A stretch of 64,000 nt of DNA from Chitinophagales bacterium (GCA_018401955.1 JAGYJT010000003.1:94343-158342), one strand, 5' to 3'. Counted from the first letter of the stretch, positions 1 through 9,370 are shown. Numbers and translations are program-made. The notes: generated by a model not told the origin, from the sequence alone.

Positions 1-77
1 CTATTGATGCGGATAGACTGGCTGATTTTTCGAAAAAATTCACCAGAACAGATCCTTCCGCTAGGCGCTCACGTTGA
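1..77 (+). CDS. possible 3' end of a gene cut by the window edge
   Basis: From base 3 one frame is open to a TGA at 75-77 and would encode a basic C-terminus ending in RTDPSARRSR. The other two plus frames give no more plausible tail, and the next gene begins 32 bases later on the same strand. The product cannot be identified from 24 residues, and a chance open frame is possible. Confidence 0.35.
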   Translation, partial: IDADRLADFSKKFTRTDPSARRSR

Positions 78-109
78 TTGTAGATACAAACCAGCATTAT
101 TGATACCCT

Positions 110-580
110 ATGAAAACCCTATATACTACTATATTACTACTTGCTGCCCTAGTAACTATGGGGCAGAAGGTAAAAGAAAAGAACAACATCTATTTTGTGG
201 ATGATTCGGCCTTTGTACAAAAGGATTGTAAGAAAATTATTGCAGACCCATGCGCATTTAATACCGCCGATGGTAAGCAGCGCGTTTTTGTAATTGTAGC
301 CTATTCATACTCCAAGATTATACAAGTACGGGAGGGATATACTACCGTTGAGAAAAGCCTACCAGCTTACTATTACCGGGTAGAGTTTTCTTTGGTAAAC
401 AAAGATTTTACAACGCTTATGGACCCCAAAGACATGGTACGTGAAATGTACAATTCAGGCTTTATACTTCCTAATGGTTCCGTTGACCCTGATTTGCTGG
501 CCTTGTTTATACAAAAGCACAACGTTCCACCGCCAACACAAAGCAACACCGACCCTGATTTGATAAATAATAGGTGGTAA
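110..580 (+). CDS. hypothetical secreted protein, 156 aa
   Basis: I do not recognise this protein. The first 18 residues form a clean signal peptide (Lys near the start, then a Leu/Ala-rich core ending near MGQ), so export to the periplasm or outer surface is likely. The mature part is mixed polar and aromatic, with no lipobox, no membrane segment and no sorting domain. Its C-terminus is Pro/Asn/Asp-rich. A longer overlapping plus-strand frame from base 4 is out of frame with the signal peptide and is discarded. The stop lies two bases before the stop of the convergent gene at 582. Confidence 0.7.
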   Translation: MKTLYTTILLLAALVTMGQKVKEKNNIYFVDDSAFVQKDCKKIIADPCAFNTADGKQRVFVIVAYSYSKIIQVREGYTTVEKSLPAYYYRVEFSLVNKDFTTLMDPKDMVREMYNSGFILPNGSVDPDLLALFIQKHNVPPPTQSNTDPDLINNRW

Positions 581-581
581 A

Positions 582-899
582 TTATTTATCATGGTTATCG
601 CCACCTAGACTGTAGTAGTTATTTTCCTCGTCTTCGCTACCAATGTTTTCTTGGGCATCGTCAAGCTCAGTGCCAGGCACATCTAAGTCGCCACCAGTGA
701 GGTTATCCTCAAAATCTAGTTCGTTGGGCTTGTTGGTAGGTGGGTTTTTACTTTTTTTGCGGGTAGGGTCGTCAGGGTCAACGTTGGTTGCATCTTTTTG
801 TTTTTTGTAAATGTCCTCCTCATCGCTATGGTGCGGGTATCCCGGAAAATCATCTTTTTGCTCTTTATTATCTGGGTTTGGATTGCCTTTCGGTTTCAT
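582..899 (-). CDS. small acidic, probably disordered protein
   Basis: This 105-residue protein is almost entirely polar (Asp, Glu, Asn, Pro, Lys) with no hydrophobic core, signal peptide or membrane segment, so it is probably cytoplasmic and intrinsically disordered. It opens with a short N-P-N-P-D-N-K-E-Q segment and has an acidic C-terminal half containing NELDFED, GGDLDVPG, ELDDAQE, GSEDEENNYYS and GGDNH. From memory, small Bacteroidota hypothetical proteins share this same order of motifs, which suggests conserved short linear motifs; no function is known to me. It is a single gene, convergent with the preceding one and divergent from the desaturase at 1097. Confidence 0.7.
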   Translation of the reverse strand: MKPKGNPNPDNKEQKDDFPGYPHHSDEEDIYKKQKDATNVDPDDPTRKKSKNPPTNKPNELDFEDNLTGGDLDVPGTELDDAQENIGSEDEENNYYSLGGDNHDK

Positions 900-1096
900 G
901 GTGCAGTGTTTTAGTTAATGTTATGGATTGCAATTAACCTGCCAAATGACCGATGTTATTGCTATCAACGATATATCTTAACTAGCTCGAGGATATTGGG
1001 CAACCACCGCCACAACCGAGCGAACGCAGTACCCCATATATGTTTACTTTTTGCAATTGTAGGCAATAATCCAACTTTCTGTTACCTTTACTGTAT

Positions 1097-2044
1097 ATGT
1101 TTCCTCAACTTCGATATAAAGCCGATAGACGCACTATTGCGTTTGTATTCATCTACTTTGTTGCCACGGCACTGGCATGGGTCTATTTTCCTGATGAATG
1201 GTATTTGCGTGTGCCCATAGTCATGTTTCTATGCGCATGGTCTTTCTTTTGTACCGTAATTACGCACAACACCATTCACCACCCCATCTTTCGCTCACGG
1301 GGCTGGAACAAAGTGTTTCAGGTGCTTTTGAGTTTTTCTTACGGCCATAGCGTAAGTGCTTTTGTACCGGGGCATAACTTCAGCCACCACAACCATACCC
1401 AAACTGAGAAAGACCAAATGCGCACCGATAAAATGCGCTTTAAGTGGAATTTCCTCAACCAATTGTTGTTCTTTTTCGTAATGGCCCCCAGCATTCTTAA
1501 GGACGAGCAGATATTTGCGAACATGATGCGCAAAGAGCGCCCTAATTGGTACCGCCAGTATATGATTGAGATGGTAATAGTTATGGGTATTAAGATTGGG
1601 CTACTCATTTACGATTGGCCCAAAGCTATATTACTGTTGTTTTTGCCTCATTTTTATGCTGCTTGGGGTATTGTAGGCACCAACTATTGGCAGCACGATG
1701 GTTGCGACGAAAACGAGAAATACAATCACTCACGCAACTTTACTTCTCCAATTTTAAACTTCTTTGCTTTTAATAATGGCTACCATGGTATGCACCACGA
1801 TAGGCCAGGATTACACTGGAGCTTGCTGCCTGAGTATCATGAAAAGGAGATTGCTCCGCATATACATCCTAATCTCAACAGGGTATCATTGGCGGCTTAC
1901 CTATGGGAAGCCCACGTTTATCCAGGCAAGCGCGTTGACTACTTGGGCAACCCAGTGGTGCTTAAACCAAAGAAAAAGGACGCTAACTGGATGGAAGACG
2001 TAGACCTAGAGCGCAAGAAATTGCAACTAGGGGTAGAAGGGTAA
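1097..2044 (+). CDS. membrane fatty acid desaturase family protein
   Basis: This 315-residue integral membrane protein carries the histidine boxes of the fatty acid desaturase superfamily, which bind a di-iron centre: HNTIHH near residue 56, GHNFSHHNH near residue 93 and GYHGMHH near residue 228, with a further His in NYWQHD. Hydrophobic segments precede the first box and lie between the second and third. The family inserts double bonds, or hydroxylates, lipid-linked acyl chains using oxygen and an electron donor; substrate and position cannot be told here. The ATG at 1097 puts the first membrane segment close to the N-terminus. A TACCTTTA box at 1083-1090 resembles the Bacteroidota -7 element but would leave a very short leader. 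Confidence 0.85.
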   Translation: MFPQLRYKADRRTIAFVFIYFVATALAWVYFPDEWYLRVPIVMFLCAWSFFCTVITHNTIHHPIFRSRGWNKVFQVLLSFSYGHSVSAFVPGHNFSHHNHTQTEKDQMRTDKMRFKWNFLNQLLFFFVMAPSILKDEQIFANMMRKERPNWYRQYMIEMVIVMGIKIGLLIYDWPKAILLLFLPHFYAAWGIVGTNYWQHDGCDENEKYNHSRNFTSPILNFFAFNNGYHGMHHDRPGLHWSLLPEYHEKEIAPHIHPNLNRVSLAAYLWEAHVYPGKRVDYLGNPVVLKPKKKDANWMEDVDLERKKLQLGVEG

Positions 2045-2083
2045 ACATTTATGCCCTTATCGCTTGAGTGCTACTTCATTCGG

Positions 2084-3088
2084 TTAGTATACCACTAGCT
2101 TTCGTACTATGCTGCCTTCGCCCGATACTTTAACCATGTAAACACCAGCCGCCGGAAATTGACTACGGAACAGTTTTACGCTGTTGCCGTTTAGGGCTTG
2201 TTTAAATATGGTTTTGCCAGTAACATCAACTACCTCAATAGTATTAAAATAACCACTGTTTTTAACTTCCAGCGTAGCAGAGCTTACCAATGGGTTAGGG
2301 TAAATGCTCATTTTTTGGCTGGCCGTTATATCACTTATGCCAGTTAGCTGTACCTTGTTTACCTCACCTACAAATGCAGATTGCATGTTGGTCATAAGGG
2401 TGTTTGCCAATGGCATGTTATCCATAGTATGCGTTGATATATCAGCGGCATCTTTAAGGCTAAGTCCGCCAATAAGGGTGCCCAACAATAGGTCAATATT
2501 AGCACTGATGGATTGAGTGTTCGCATCCACTTCCAACGCTATTGGCACCGACACCTCTTTGAGTAAGTTATCGGTACCTATATGATACTCATAAGGCACG
2601 GTAGCTCCAGTTAGCGTTGCAGAGGTGTCAATCATACCCTCTATCCTTACAAAAATGTAGCCTGAGCTCCAGCTCCAGTGCATGCTCGGGCTTTGGAACG
2701 ACATAGGGTGCACAGCATTATATGTTGATGGGTCGCTGTGGTTGCGATCGTAATCTAAACCGATATCAAACTTAATGGATTGATATGCACCCACCGGAAG
2801 TTGGCCCAACTGGTAAGGCAAGCCGGCGTTGGTTGCATTAATAATCAAAACAGTATCGTATACCACATCAGCGCCGCTAATGGGCACCAAGCGGATGTTG
2901 CTCACATAGTAGTTAGCAGCATCAAAGGTTATTTGTGCGCCATCGGTATGTGTATGGGCGCTAGTGCCCAGCTCAACGGATGTACTGCCCGAAAAAAGAT
3001 AATTAAAATCAATGCTCAGCTCGCGGTTACCTTGGGCATACACGCCTACTGACAGCAAAAGTAAGATAGGGAGTAAGTAGTGCTTCAT
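2084..3088 (-). CDS. MbnP-like secreted protein with T9SS type A sorting domain
   Basis: The 334-residue product has a signal peptide (residues 1-18), then a domain of the MbnP type: an N-terminal strand LSIDFNYLFSG, a His-containing HTHTDG stretch, the AVHPM segment and the hallmark MHWSWSSGYIFVRIEG around residues 136-151. MbnP-family proteins are associated with copper or methanobactin and occur widely in Bacteroidota. The last ~75 residues contain IYPNPL, DVTGK and a terminal RKLVVY, a type A C-terminal sorting domain, so the protein is probably exported by T9SS and processed by PorU. It lies 86 bp downstream of a PorG-like barrel on the same strand. The metal role is inferred from family only. 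Confidence 0.8.
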   Translation of the reverse strand: MKHYLLPILLLLSVGVYAQGNRELSIDFNYLFSGSTSVELGTSAHTHTDGAQITFDAANYYVSNIRLVPISGADVVYDTVLIINATNAGLPYQLGQLPVGAYQSIKFDIGLDYDRNHSDPSTYNAVHPMSFQSPSMHWSWSSGYIFVRIEGMIDTSATLTGATVPYEYHIGTDNLLKEVSVPIALEVDANTQSISANIDLLLGTLIGGLSLKDAADISTHTMDNMPLANTLMTNMQSAFVGEVNKVQLTGISDITASQKMSIYPNPLVSSATLEVKNSGYFNTIEVVDVTGKTIFKQALNGNSVKLFRSQFPAAGVYMVKVSGEGSIVRKLVVY

Positions 3089-3174
3089 TTTCCTGCTTTA
3101 AAGGTTTAAAATTTATAACCGCAAAAGGAAGAAAACAATTCAAAAGCAGTTTGTACACTTTGAGTAGTTAAAGG

Positions 3175-4110
3175 TTAATCAACCACAGGGTTTCCCTTTT
3201 TCAACTTTGGCTTAAAGAAACTTTCTGGGTCTTTTTTACCAAAACGGAAAGAGATGCTTATTGAGCCGCATAAGTAAGAGTCGTTGCCATTAGGGTTGCC
3301 ACGGTACTCCCCAGGTGCGGTAATGGCACCATAAGCACCATCCGGGTCAACCTCATTGCTACGGTGGCTTAGCTCATATATCATTTGGCCTTGTGTTGTG
3401 CCATATGCGTTTATAAAGTCGTCTTGGCTTACATAGGTGCTGCTTACATCATCCATGTAATCTGTAAAGGTTACACGGTGGCCAATTTCGCCTGTAATGG
3501 TCCAGCGCTGGCTGACGTTCACCTTTACACCCATAGCAATAGGTATTACTGCTTGTATTAGGCTATATTTTTTACGGTCGGGGTATTGCTCAAGGCCTTG
3601 CCCCTCGGTGCCCAATGGCTGCAAAGCAACTAGCTCGCCATTGTAATCAGCTTTCGGATTGAAATATACCATCCCAACCCCGGTTGATACATATGGTGTC
3701 CAACGATGGGTAAGGCTTCCAGGGATAAAACGCAATATGTGCACCTCGCCAGTAACGCTTCCTTCTAGTAATACCGATTGAAAACGCAAGTTGCGGTAGC
3801 TTCGGTACCAATCACCACTGCTGCGGTCTGTACTTTTGGCCAATCGGTCGTCGCCTTGAATTTGAGATAGCGTAAATCCTGTTTTTACAGCAAACCGAGG
3901 GTTAAAGGTATTGCGGTACCAAACGGTAAGCGAAGGCTTAGTAATGCCAGCACCAACATCGCCAAAGTAGGTTGATGTCCTTGAGTCGTGTTTTCCTAGG
4001 TCGCCCATAAATGTAGTGGTACCTAGTCCAAAACCAAATTCGCTGTGCTGCGCCCAAGCGGTAATGGCAATAAAGCTTATCATTACCAGGGTAAGTATAC
4101 CTTTTCTCAT
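3175..4110 (-). CDS. PorG-like (DUF6089) outer membrane protein, copy 2
   Basis: This 311-residue protein has a signal peptide ending near AWA, then an all-beta body typical of a small outer membrane barrel. It contains TTFMGDLG, WYRSYRNL, RWTPYVSTGVG, LQPLGTEGQG, KKYSLIQ and FTDYMDDVS motifs shared along its whole length with the neighbouring gene at 4284. I place both in the DUF6089 family that includes the T9SS protein PorG; PorG anchors the PorK/N ring to the outer membrane in Porphyromonas. It is the second gene of a tandem pair after nadK. Whether this copy is the T9SS component or a diverged paralogue cannot be settled by reading. Confidence 0.75.
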   Translation of the reverse strand: MRKGILTLVMISFIAITAWAQHSEFGFGLGTTTFMGDLGKHDSRTSTYFGDVGAGITKPSLTVWYRNTFNPRFAVKTGFTLSQIQGDDRLAKSTDRSSGDWYRSYRNLRFQSVLLEGSVTGEVHILRFIPGSLTHRWTPYVSTGVGMVYFNPKADYNGELVALQPLGTEGQGLEQYPDRKKYSLIQAVIPIAMGVKVNVSQRWTITGEIGHRVTFTDYMDDVSSTYVSQDDFINAYGTTQGQMIYELSHRSNEVDPDGAYGAITAPGEYRGNPNGNDSYLCGSISISFRFGKKDPESFFKPKLKKGNPVVD

Positions 4111-4112
4111 GC

Positions 4113-4137
4113 TTTGGTTATTAGTTACTGGTTATTT
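4113..4137. repeat. ACYARTA heptamer tract (single)
   Basis: Between the two PorG-like genes the minus strand reads ACCAGTA, ACTAATA, ACC in direct succession (7-base period). The same degenerate heptamer recurs near 34335, 51627, 52099 and 56303. Confidence 0.6.
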
Positions 4138-4178
4138 GCTAACGATAAAAGTACCTGCGCCAATTAGTTAAAACAAGA

Positions 4179-4206
4179 ACAGGCAAAGAGTCACCTCTCT
4201 GCCTGT
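4179..4206 (-). terminator. rho-independent terminator after first PorG-like gene
   Basis: On the minus strand ACAGGCA pairs with TGCCTGT around an inner imperfect AGAG/CTCT stem, followed by a TTCTTGTTTTA tract. It lies 78 bp after the stop at 4284 and before the next start, so the tandem copies may be partly uncoupled. Confidence 0.6.
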
Positions 4207-4283
4207 GTATACGTATTTTATTAAGTTTTGTTTCGTGCTTGCCTAGTGAATTGGAATATATAAGCCAATAACCAAACAACTGA

Positions 4284-5228
4284 CTATCTAAACACCCGTT
4301 TGTACTTGCCTGCGTTTTTCTTCGCAAAAGGGTTGTTCTCCCTACGGTTCATTTTAGCAAAGTTGTACGATACGGTAACAACCGTGAACAAAAATGAATC
4401 GTTGCTTTGTGGGTTGCCACGTACTTCACCAGGCTGGGTAATGCTTCCATAGTTTCCTTCAGGGTCAAGCTCCGGTGAGCGACGGCTTAGTTCGTAGGCC
4501 ATTATAGCTCGCTCGCTGCCGTAGAAGTTTGCAAAATCTTGGTAGCTTACGTAGTTAGTGCTCACATCATCTATGTAATCTGTAAATGTTATGCGATGCC
4601 CCATTTCTAAACCGATACTCCAAGCCTTGTTTACGTTAAACTTAAAACCTAAGCCTACCGGTAACGAGGGTTGTATCAATGAGTATTTTTTATTGCCTGG
4701 TTGGCTTGGCAATCCTTGACCTTCAGTGCCCAAAGGCTGCAAGCGAACCCACTCGCCGTTATATTGAGCTTTTGGGTCGAAGGCAAAGATGCCTACTCCT
4801 GCAAATACATAAGGTGTCCAGCGGTACTTCATACTACCCGGCGCATACTTAAGTATATTAAACTCTGCAGTAGCGGCAATTTCTAGTACATACGACTTAA
4901 AATGCAGGTTCCTATAGCTTCTAAACCATGCATCGTCTCTAAACTCTTTGGTTCTTGAGAGGCGGTCATCACCCTCGAGCCTTCCATAAGTTAAAGAAAC
5001 TTTACCGGCAAAGCGATAAGAAAATGAGTGCCTGTAATATGCTGAGAAAGCAGGCCTAAACAAGGAGCCATCAATGTCTCCGAAATACGATAGTCTGGTA
5101 GAACTTTTCTTTCCTAAGTCCCCTAGAAAGTTTGATGTGCCAACTCCGATTCCCACTTCTCCAATCTGGGCTACCGCACTCCACGACATCAAACTCAACA
5201 CAGCCAGAATTGCCACGAATCTTTTCAT
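4284..5228 (-). CDS. PorG-like (DUF6089) outer membrane protein, copy 1
   Basis: The 314-residue product begins with a signal peptide (cleavage near AVA-Q) and continues as a small beta-barrel. Landmark motifs are GTSNFLGDLGK, YFGDIDG, GDDRLSRT, WFRSYRNLHF, RWTPYVFAGVG, LQPLGTEGQG, KKYSLIQ, GHRITFTDYIDDVS and RGNPQSNDSF. The alignment with the gene at 3175 is nearly gap-free over most of the length, so the two arose by tandem duplication. It follows nadK by 105 bp on the same strand; a DUF6089 gene next to nadK is a recurrent Bacteroidota arrangement, usually followed by uppS and bamA, which are absent here. Its C-terminus is basic and differs from copy 2. Confidence 0.78.
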   Translation of the reverse strand: MKRFVAILAVLSLMSWSAVAQIGEVGIGVGTSNFLGDLGKKSSTRLSYFGDIDGSLFRPAFSAYYRHSFSYRFAGKVSLTYGRLEGDDRLSRTKEFRDDAWFRSYRNLHFKSYVLEIAATAEFNILKYAPGSMKYRWTPYVFAGVGIFAFDPKAQYNGEWVRLQPLGTEGQGLPSQPGNKKYSLIQPSLPVGLGFKFNVNKAWSIGLEMGHRITFTDYIDDVSTNYVSYQDFANFYGSERAIMAYELSRRSPELDPEGNYGSITQPGEVRGNPQSNDSFLFTVVTVSYNFAKMNRRENNPFAKKNAGKYKRVFR

Positions 5229-5333
5229 GATCAGTTTGGTTTTTTCAATAGTTTTGAGATTAGCTAAGGTCTATTTCACCTTCGCATATCCTTTTCTACG
5301 ACAAAAACCAATAAAAGGTTACAGGGCAATAAA

Positions 5334-6212
5334 TTAATTCCTCTGATCTGCGCCCCACATGAGCTTCTCGCGTATGGTACTTAAAAAATCCATTTCGTTT
5401 ACCCGCAACAAGTTGATGGAAAACTCTTCTTTGCGAACTGCTATTTGGTAGGAAGTATCAATCGCTTCGTAACGAGAGTCGAGGGTGCAAAGGAAGCTTT
5501 CATTTCGGCCTTCTACCTCAAAAGAAATAATAGCATCGCTTGAAACAATAATGGGCCTTACATTAAGGTTGTGAGGTGCAACAGGGGTTATCACAAAGTT
5601 TTCTGAGGATGGAAATATAATAGGGCCGCCGCAGCTAAGAGAGTATCCGGTAGAGCCGGTTGGTGTCGCAATTATCAGCCCATCGGCCCAATATGAGTTA
5701 AGCAGTTCACCATTAATGTAGGTGTGAATGGTAATCATGCTGCTCGTATCCTTTTTATGGATGGAGAACTCATTGAGGGCATAGTTTACACCACCAAAAA
5801 TATCTTTGTTTGAGTCAAGGTGAAGCAAGGTTCGCCTATCCAACTGGTAGGTTCGGGCCTGCAATGCGTCAATGGCTAGTTTTATTTCCTTGCGGCCGGT
5901 ACTGGCAAGAAAACCCAAACGGCCAAAATTGATACCCAGTATCGGGATGTTGCTATTTCTTACAAAAGTGAGCGTATCCAGCAATGTGCCGTCCCCGCCA
6001 AGGCTGAGCAGATAATCTACCTTATCCTTAATATCATCGTGGTTTTTAAAGGTGCTAAACTTACCCTTCATAGTTAAGCGGCCATTAAACTGGGTTTGAT
6101 AGTTTTTGTGTATCAAAGCCTCTATTTGCCTACTACCTATAATATCTAACAACTCCTGCAAATAAGGGATGTCTTCATCTTTTAGTAGTCTACCATAAAT
6201 GGCTAGGCGCAT
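5334..6212 (-). CDS. nadK: NAD kinase
   Basis: This cytoplasmic enzyme phosphorylates NAD+ to NADP+, the only route to NADP(H). The 292-residue length is normal. Family motifs are present in order: GGDGT at residues 72-76 with the catalytic Asp at 74, the GRLGFLAS segment, NEFSIHKKD, and the glycine-rich TPTGSTGYSLSCGGP. The start ATG gives the usual N-terminal strand MRLAIYGR. It heads a minus-strand group with the PorG-like pair and the MbnP-like gene. The 215-bp region upstream (6213-6427) separates it from the divergent adhesin gene at 6428 and shows no clear terminator or RNA gene. Confidence 0.96.
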   Translation of the reverse strand: MRLAIYGRLLKDEDIPYLQELLDIIGSRQIEALIHKNYQTQFNGRLTMKGKFSTFKNHDDIKDKVDYLLSLGGDGTLLDTLTFVRNSNIPILGINFGRLGFLASTGRKEIKLAIDALQARTYQLDRRTLLHLDSNKDIFGGVNYALNEFSIHKKDTSSMITIHTYINGELLNSYWADGLIIATPTGSTGYSLSCGGPIIFPSSENFVITPVAPHNLNVRPIIVSSDAIISFEVEGRNESFLCTLDSRYEAIDTSYQIAVRKEEFSINLLRVNEMDFLSTIREKLMWGADQRN

Positions 6213-6427
6213 GGGTTGTTTTTTTTACGAAGTTACGGTTTTAGGGTTAACTTAACCGCAAATCTTGCCTTGCTAATGACTCAGCATATTGCAGGCTAGG
6301 CAATTCACGTATTGGTGCTTTCGTTTACAATGTTAAATACGGGCCATAATAGTTGTAAAATAAGGACTTTAAGCCTGTATATTAACAAGAGTATTGTTAA
6401 CTTTAACAGAGATACAGGTGAGTCACT

Positions 6428-8602
6428 ATGCTCCAATTTGCTAAAATATTTTCCATTGCTGTTTTGTTAGTGTTTGGCTACCAAAACTTATATGCACAGG
6501 AGCCAGAGCAAGATTGCCTAGGTGCTCTACCTGTATGTTCAACCGTTTTTCAACAAAACAATAGTTACAGCGGCATGGGCACACAAGAACTTGATAGCCT
6601 GTATGCCATGGATTCAACGTTTTGCTTGCTGAACGGAGAGAACAACTCCGTGTGGTATATCTTCACCGTATCTTCTCCTGGCGATTTAGAGTTTGATATT
6701 ACCCCTATGGGTAATGATGACTATGACTTTGCCTTGTTTAACCTTACAGGATATACCTGCCAAGATGTAATGGACGGCATAGCGCCTTATGTAAGGTGCA
6801 ATTATGCACTTACAATAGGTGCTTCAACGGGGCTAGCTGCGGGCAATACGGCAATTTCTGCAAGCCCCAACGGTTCGGCTTTTTTGGCTCCGCTGCCAGT
6901 ACAAGTGGGTGAGACCTACGTGTTGATGGTAGACAACTTTACCAGAAACGGCCAAGGCTATACGATTGATTTTTCGGCTGGCACGGCAGGTATTGCCGAT
7001 ACAGTATCCCCGTTTTTGGCATCCATTGATACATTAAGTTGTGATACCACCACCACCTTATCTATCACGTTTTCTGAACCGGTAGTTTGTGATAGCATTT
7101 TGGCCAATGGCTCACAGTTTGAAATTGTAGGTCCGCAAGCGGTAAATGTGATAGGTGCCTATAGTGCATCGTGTGCTGCTGGGCAAAAATTTACGCAAGA
7201 GGTAACCATTACTTTATCTCAACCGATAATTGTGGGGGGTAACTATGAGGTGAGTGCCATACCCGGTAGCGGTGGCAGAGAGATAACCGACATATGTGGC
7301 AGGCCTGTTACAAGTGATAGTATTATTCTTTTTGCGCCTGCCATCGTTTTTCCCCACTTTACCTATGATATAGCGGCCAGCTGTTATGTTGATACCTTGA
7401 ACTTTATCAATATTTCATTACCTAGTACTACCAATGGTGCCCCTGTAACTTGGTTGTGGAACTTTGGAGATGGTACTCCTACCAGTAGTTTACAAGACCC
7501 TTCACATGTGTTTGCAGATACGGTATTGTACAACGTAACACTTACCGCTACTACCGTTGATGGTTGTACTTTTACCAACGATTCTATAATTCCGGTGGAT
7601 AGGTCTTACGCTGCCTTTTTTAGTTATGCTCCTACTCAGGTTTGCCCAGGTTCACCCATTCAGTTTATTGATGAGTCGCCTGGTTCGGCAGATACTTGGT
7701 TTTGGGATTTTGGTGATGGCAACATCTCAGGCGATGAAAACCCCGTAAACATTTTTAGTACACCCGGAAATTATACGGTTACCTTAATTATTAGCGAGGC
7801 CAGTGTTTTGGGTGCACCATGTACCGATTCGATTTCTCAAGAGATATTGGTTCTGCCAGATGTTACCGCGGATTTTGGCCTAAGCGTTCAACAAATTTGC
7901 CAAGGTACCCCTTTGGTATTTACCGATGAAACCACAGGATTCCCCAGCGAATGGCGCTGGGATTTTGACAATGGTGATACCTCTATATTACAGAACCCTA
8001 CCTATACCTATGATTCGGTTGGCGTATATACCGTTACGCTTGAGGTAACCAATACTTGCAACATTGATGTGGCAACTCAAACATTTGAAGTATTTGAGGT
8101 ACCAGTGTTTAATCTTGGCTCCGACACGGCCATTTGCTTTGACAGGTCTGTTACATTGGTGGCTTTTCCTGGTGCCACCGCCACCACTTGGTCTACTGGC
8201 CAAACTGGCGATTCAATAGTGGTAACTGGAGCTCCTATTGAGGTAAGGGCTAGTGTAAACAACAATGGGTGCCTGTTTGATGATGCCATATTTATCGAAG
8301 AGCTGCAAGAAGGCTGCATTATTGTACCTGTGCCAAGTGCCTTTACGCCTAATAATGATGGCTTTAATGACTTATGGCGATTGGTTAATCCGCAACGCTT
8401 AATTAGCATTGAGGTGTGGATTTTTAACCGCTGGGGCCAAGAAGTGTTTTATGACAACTCTTTGGATTTTGCATGGAACGGCCGGTTTAAAGATGAAGAT
8501 GCCGAAATGGGCGTTTATACATACATTCTTAAAGGCTACGGTGAGAGCAGTCGAGGTAGAGAACCGGTTTTCTACAGGGGCAACCTTACTCTGGTTAGGT
8601 AA
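6428..8602 (+). CDS. PKD-domain surface protein with T9SS type B sorting domain
   Basis: The 724-residue product has a signal peptide ending at YAQ, an N-terminal domain with paired Cys (DCLGALPVC) and a DYDFALFNL core, a bacterial Ig-like stretch, and three PKD domains marked by WLWNFGDG, WFWDFGDG and WRWDFDNG (about residues 310-560). The last ~90 residues start VPSAFTPNNDGFND and contain IFNRWGQEVF, the gliding-motility-associated (type B) C-terminal domain used for export by T9SS with a PorP/SprF partner. No PorP gene adjoins it; the nearest is at 11543 on the other strand. It is probably an adhesin or matrix protein; ligand unknown. Confidence 0.88.
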   Translation: MLQFAKIFSIAVLLVFGYQNLYAQEPEQDCLGALPVCSTVFQQNNSYSGMGTQELDSLYAMDSTFCLLNGENNSVWYIFTVSSPGDLEFDITPMGNDDYDFALFNLTGYTCQDVMDGIAPYVRCNYALTIGASTGLAAGNTAISASPNGSAFLAPLPVQVGETYVLMVDNFTRNGQGYTIDFSAGTAGIADTVSPFLASIDTLSCDTTTTLSITFSEPVVCDSILANGSQFEIVGPQAVNVIGAYSASCAAGQKFTQEVTITLSQPIIVGGNYEVSAIPGSGGREITDICGRPVTSDSIILFAPAIVFPHFTYDIAASCYVDTLNFINISLPSTTNGAPVTWLWNFGDGTPTSSLQDPSHVFADTVLYNVTLTATTVDGCTFTNDSIIPVDRSYAAFFSYAPTQVCPGSPIQFIDESPGSADTWFWDFGDGNISGDENPVNIFSTPGNYTVTLIISEASVLGAPCTDSISQEILVLPDVTADFGLSVQQICQGTPLVFTDETTGFPSEWRWDFDNGDTSILQNPTYTYDSVGVYTVTLEVTNTCNIDVATQTFEVFEVPVFNLGSDTAICFDRSVTLVAFPGATATTWSTGQTGDSIVVTGAPIEVRASVNNNGCLFDDAIFIEELQEGCIIVPVPSAFTPNNDGFNDLWRLVNPQRLISIEVWIFNRWGQEVFYDNSLDFAWNGRFKDEDAEMGVYTYILKGYGESSRGREPVFYRGNLTLVR

Positions 8603-8713
8603 CTGCGTTGGCATATACCATGCAAATGTGCCGAAAATGCAGTATTAAAACTATTTTCTTTTTTTAGTTGTTTTAGTCACCTATTGCTCAACGCCCATTT
8701 CAACTAATTACCA

Positions 8714-9370
8714 ATGGTAAAGCCAGATACACTGCAATTTTTAAGAGAGTTAACCGAGAACAATAATAGGCCTTGGTTTGAGGACAACAAGAAGCGCTAT
8801 GAAGCGGCTAAAAATGATGTGGAAGCGCTAGTTGGGGAAGTGTTGGTAGGGTGCTCGGTTTTTGAACCAACATTGGCCGAACTTAAAGCTAAGCAGTGCG
8901 TTTTCCGTATTTATCGCGATGTGAGGTTCTCTAAAAACAAAGATCCGTATAAAAATAACATGGGTGCTTGGTTTAACAAGGGCGGTAAAAAGGCATCGTT
9001 TGCTGGTTACTATCTGCATATTCAACCTGGAAGCTCGTTTTTGGCTGGAGGCTTATATATGCCTGAGTCTAAGATATTGAAAAACATTAGGCAAGAAATT
9101 GATTACAATGCCGATGAGTTTAAGGCAATATTAAACAACCCCAAGTTTAAGAAAGTGTTTGGTGGCCTGGATGACCACAAACTAAAAACCACGCCCAAGG
9201 GCTATGATAAAGAAAACCCTGAGATTGAGCTACTGCGGCATACAAGTTTTGTAGTATCACATAAAGTGAGTGATGAGGAGCTGTTGGATACAAAATTTGC
9301 CCAAAAGGCTGTTGAGGTTTTTAAAACCCTTCATCCCTTTAATACATTTCTCAATCGTTCTTTTGATTAA
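8714..9370 (+). CDS. DUF2461 (TIGR02453) family protein
   Basis: This 218-residue soluble protein matches the DUF2461 family in its opening (DTLQFLRELTENNNRPWFEDNK style), the central FRIYRDVRFSKNKDPYK motif and the YYLHIQPGSSFLAGGLYMPE segment. No signal peptide or membrane span is visible, so it is cytoplasmic. The biochemical function of the family is unknown. It stands 111 bp after the PKD adhesin on the same strand, and its last four bases overlap the stop of the convergent OmpA-family gene. Confidence 0.88.
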   Translation: MVKPDTLQFLRELTENNNRPWFEDNKKRYEAAKNDVEALVGEVLVGCSVFEPTLAELKAKQCVFRIYRDVRFSKNKDPYKNNMGAWFNKGGKKASFAGYYLHIQPGSSFLAGGLYMPESKILKNIRQEIDYNADEFKAILNNPKFKKVFGGLDDHKLKTTPKGYDKENPEIELLRHTSFVVSHKVSDEELLDTKFAQKAVEVFKTLHPFNTFLNRSFD

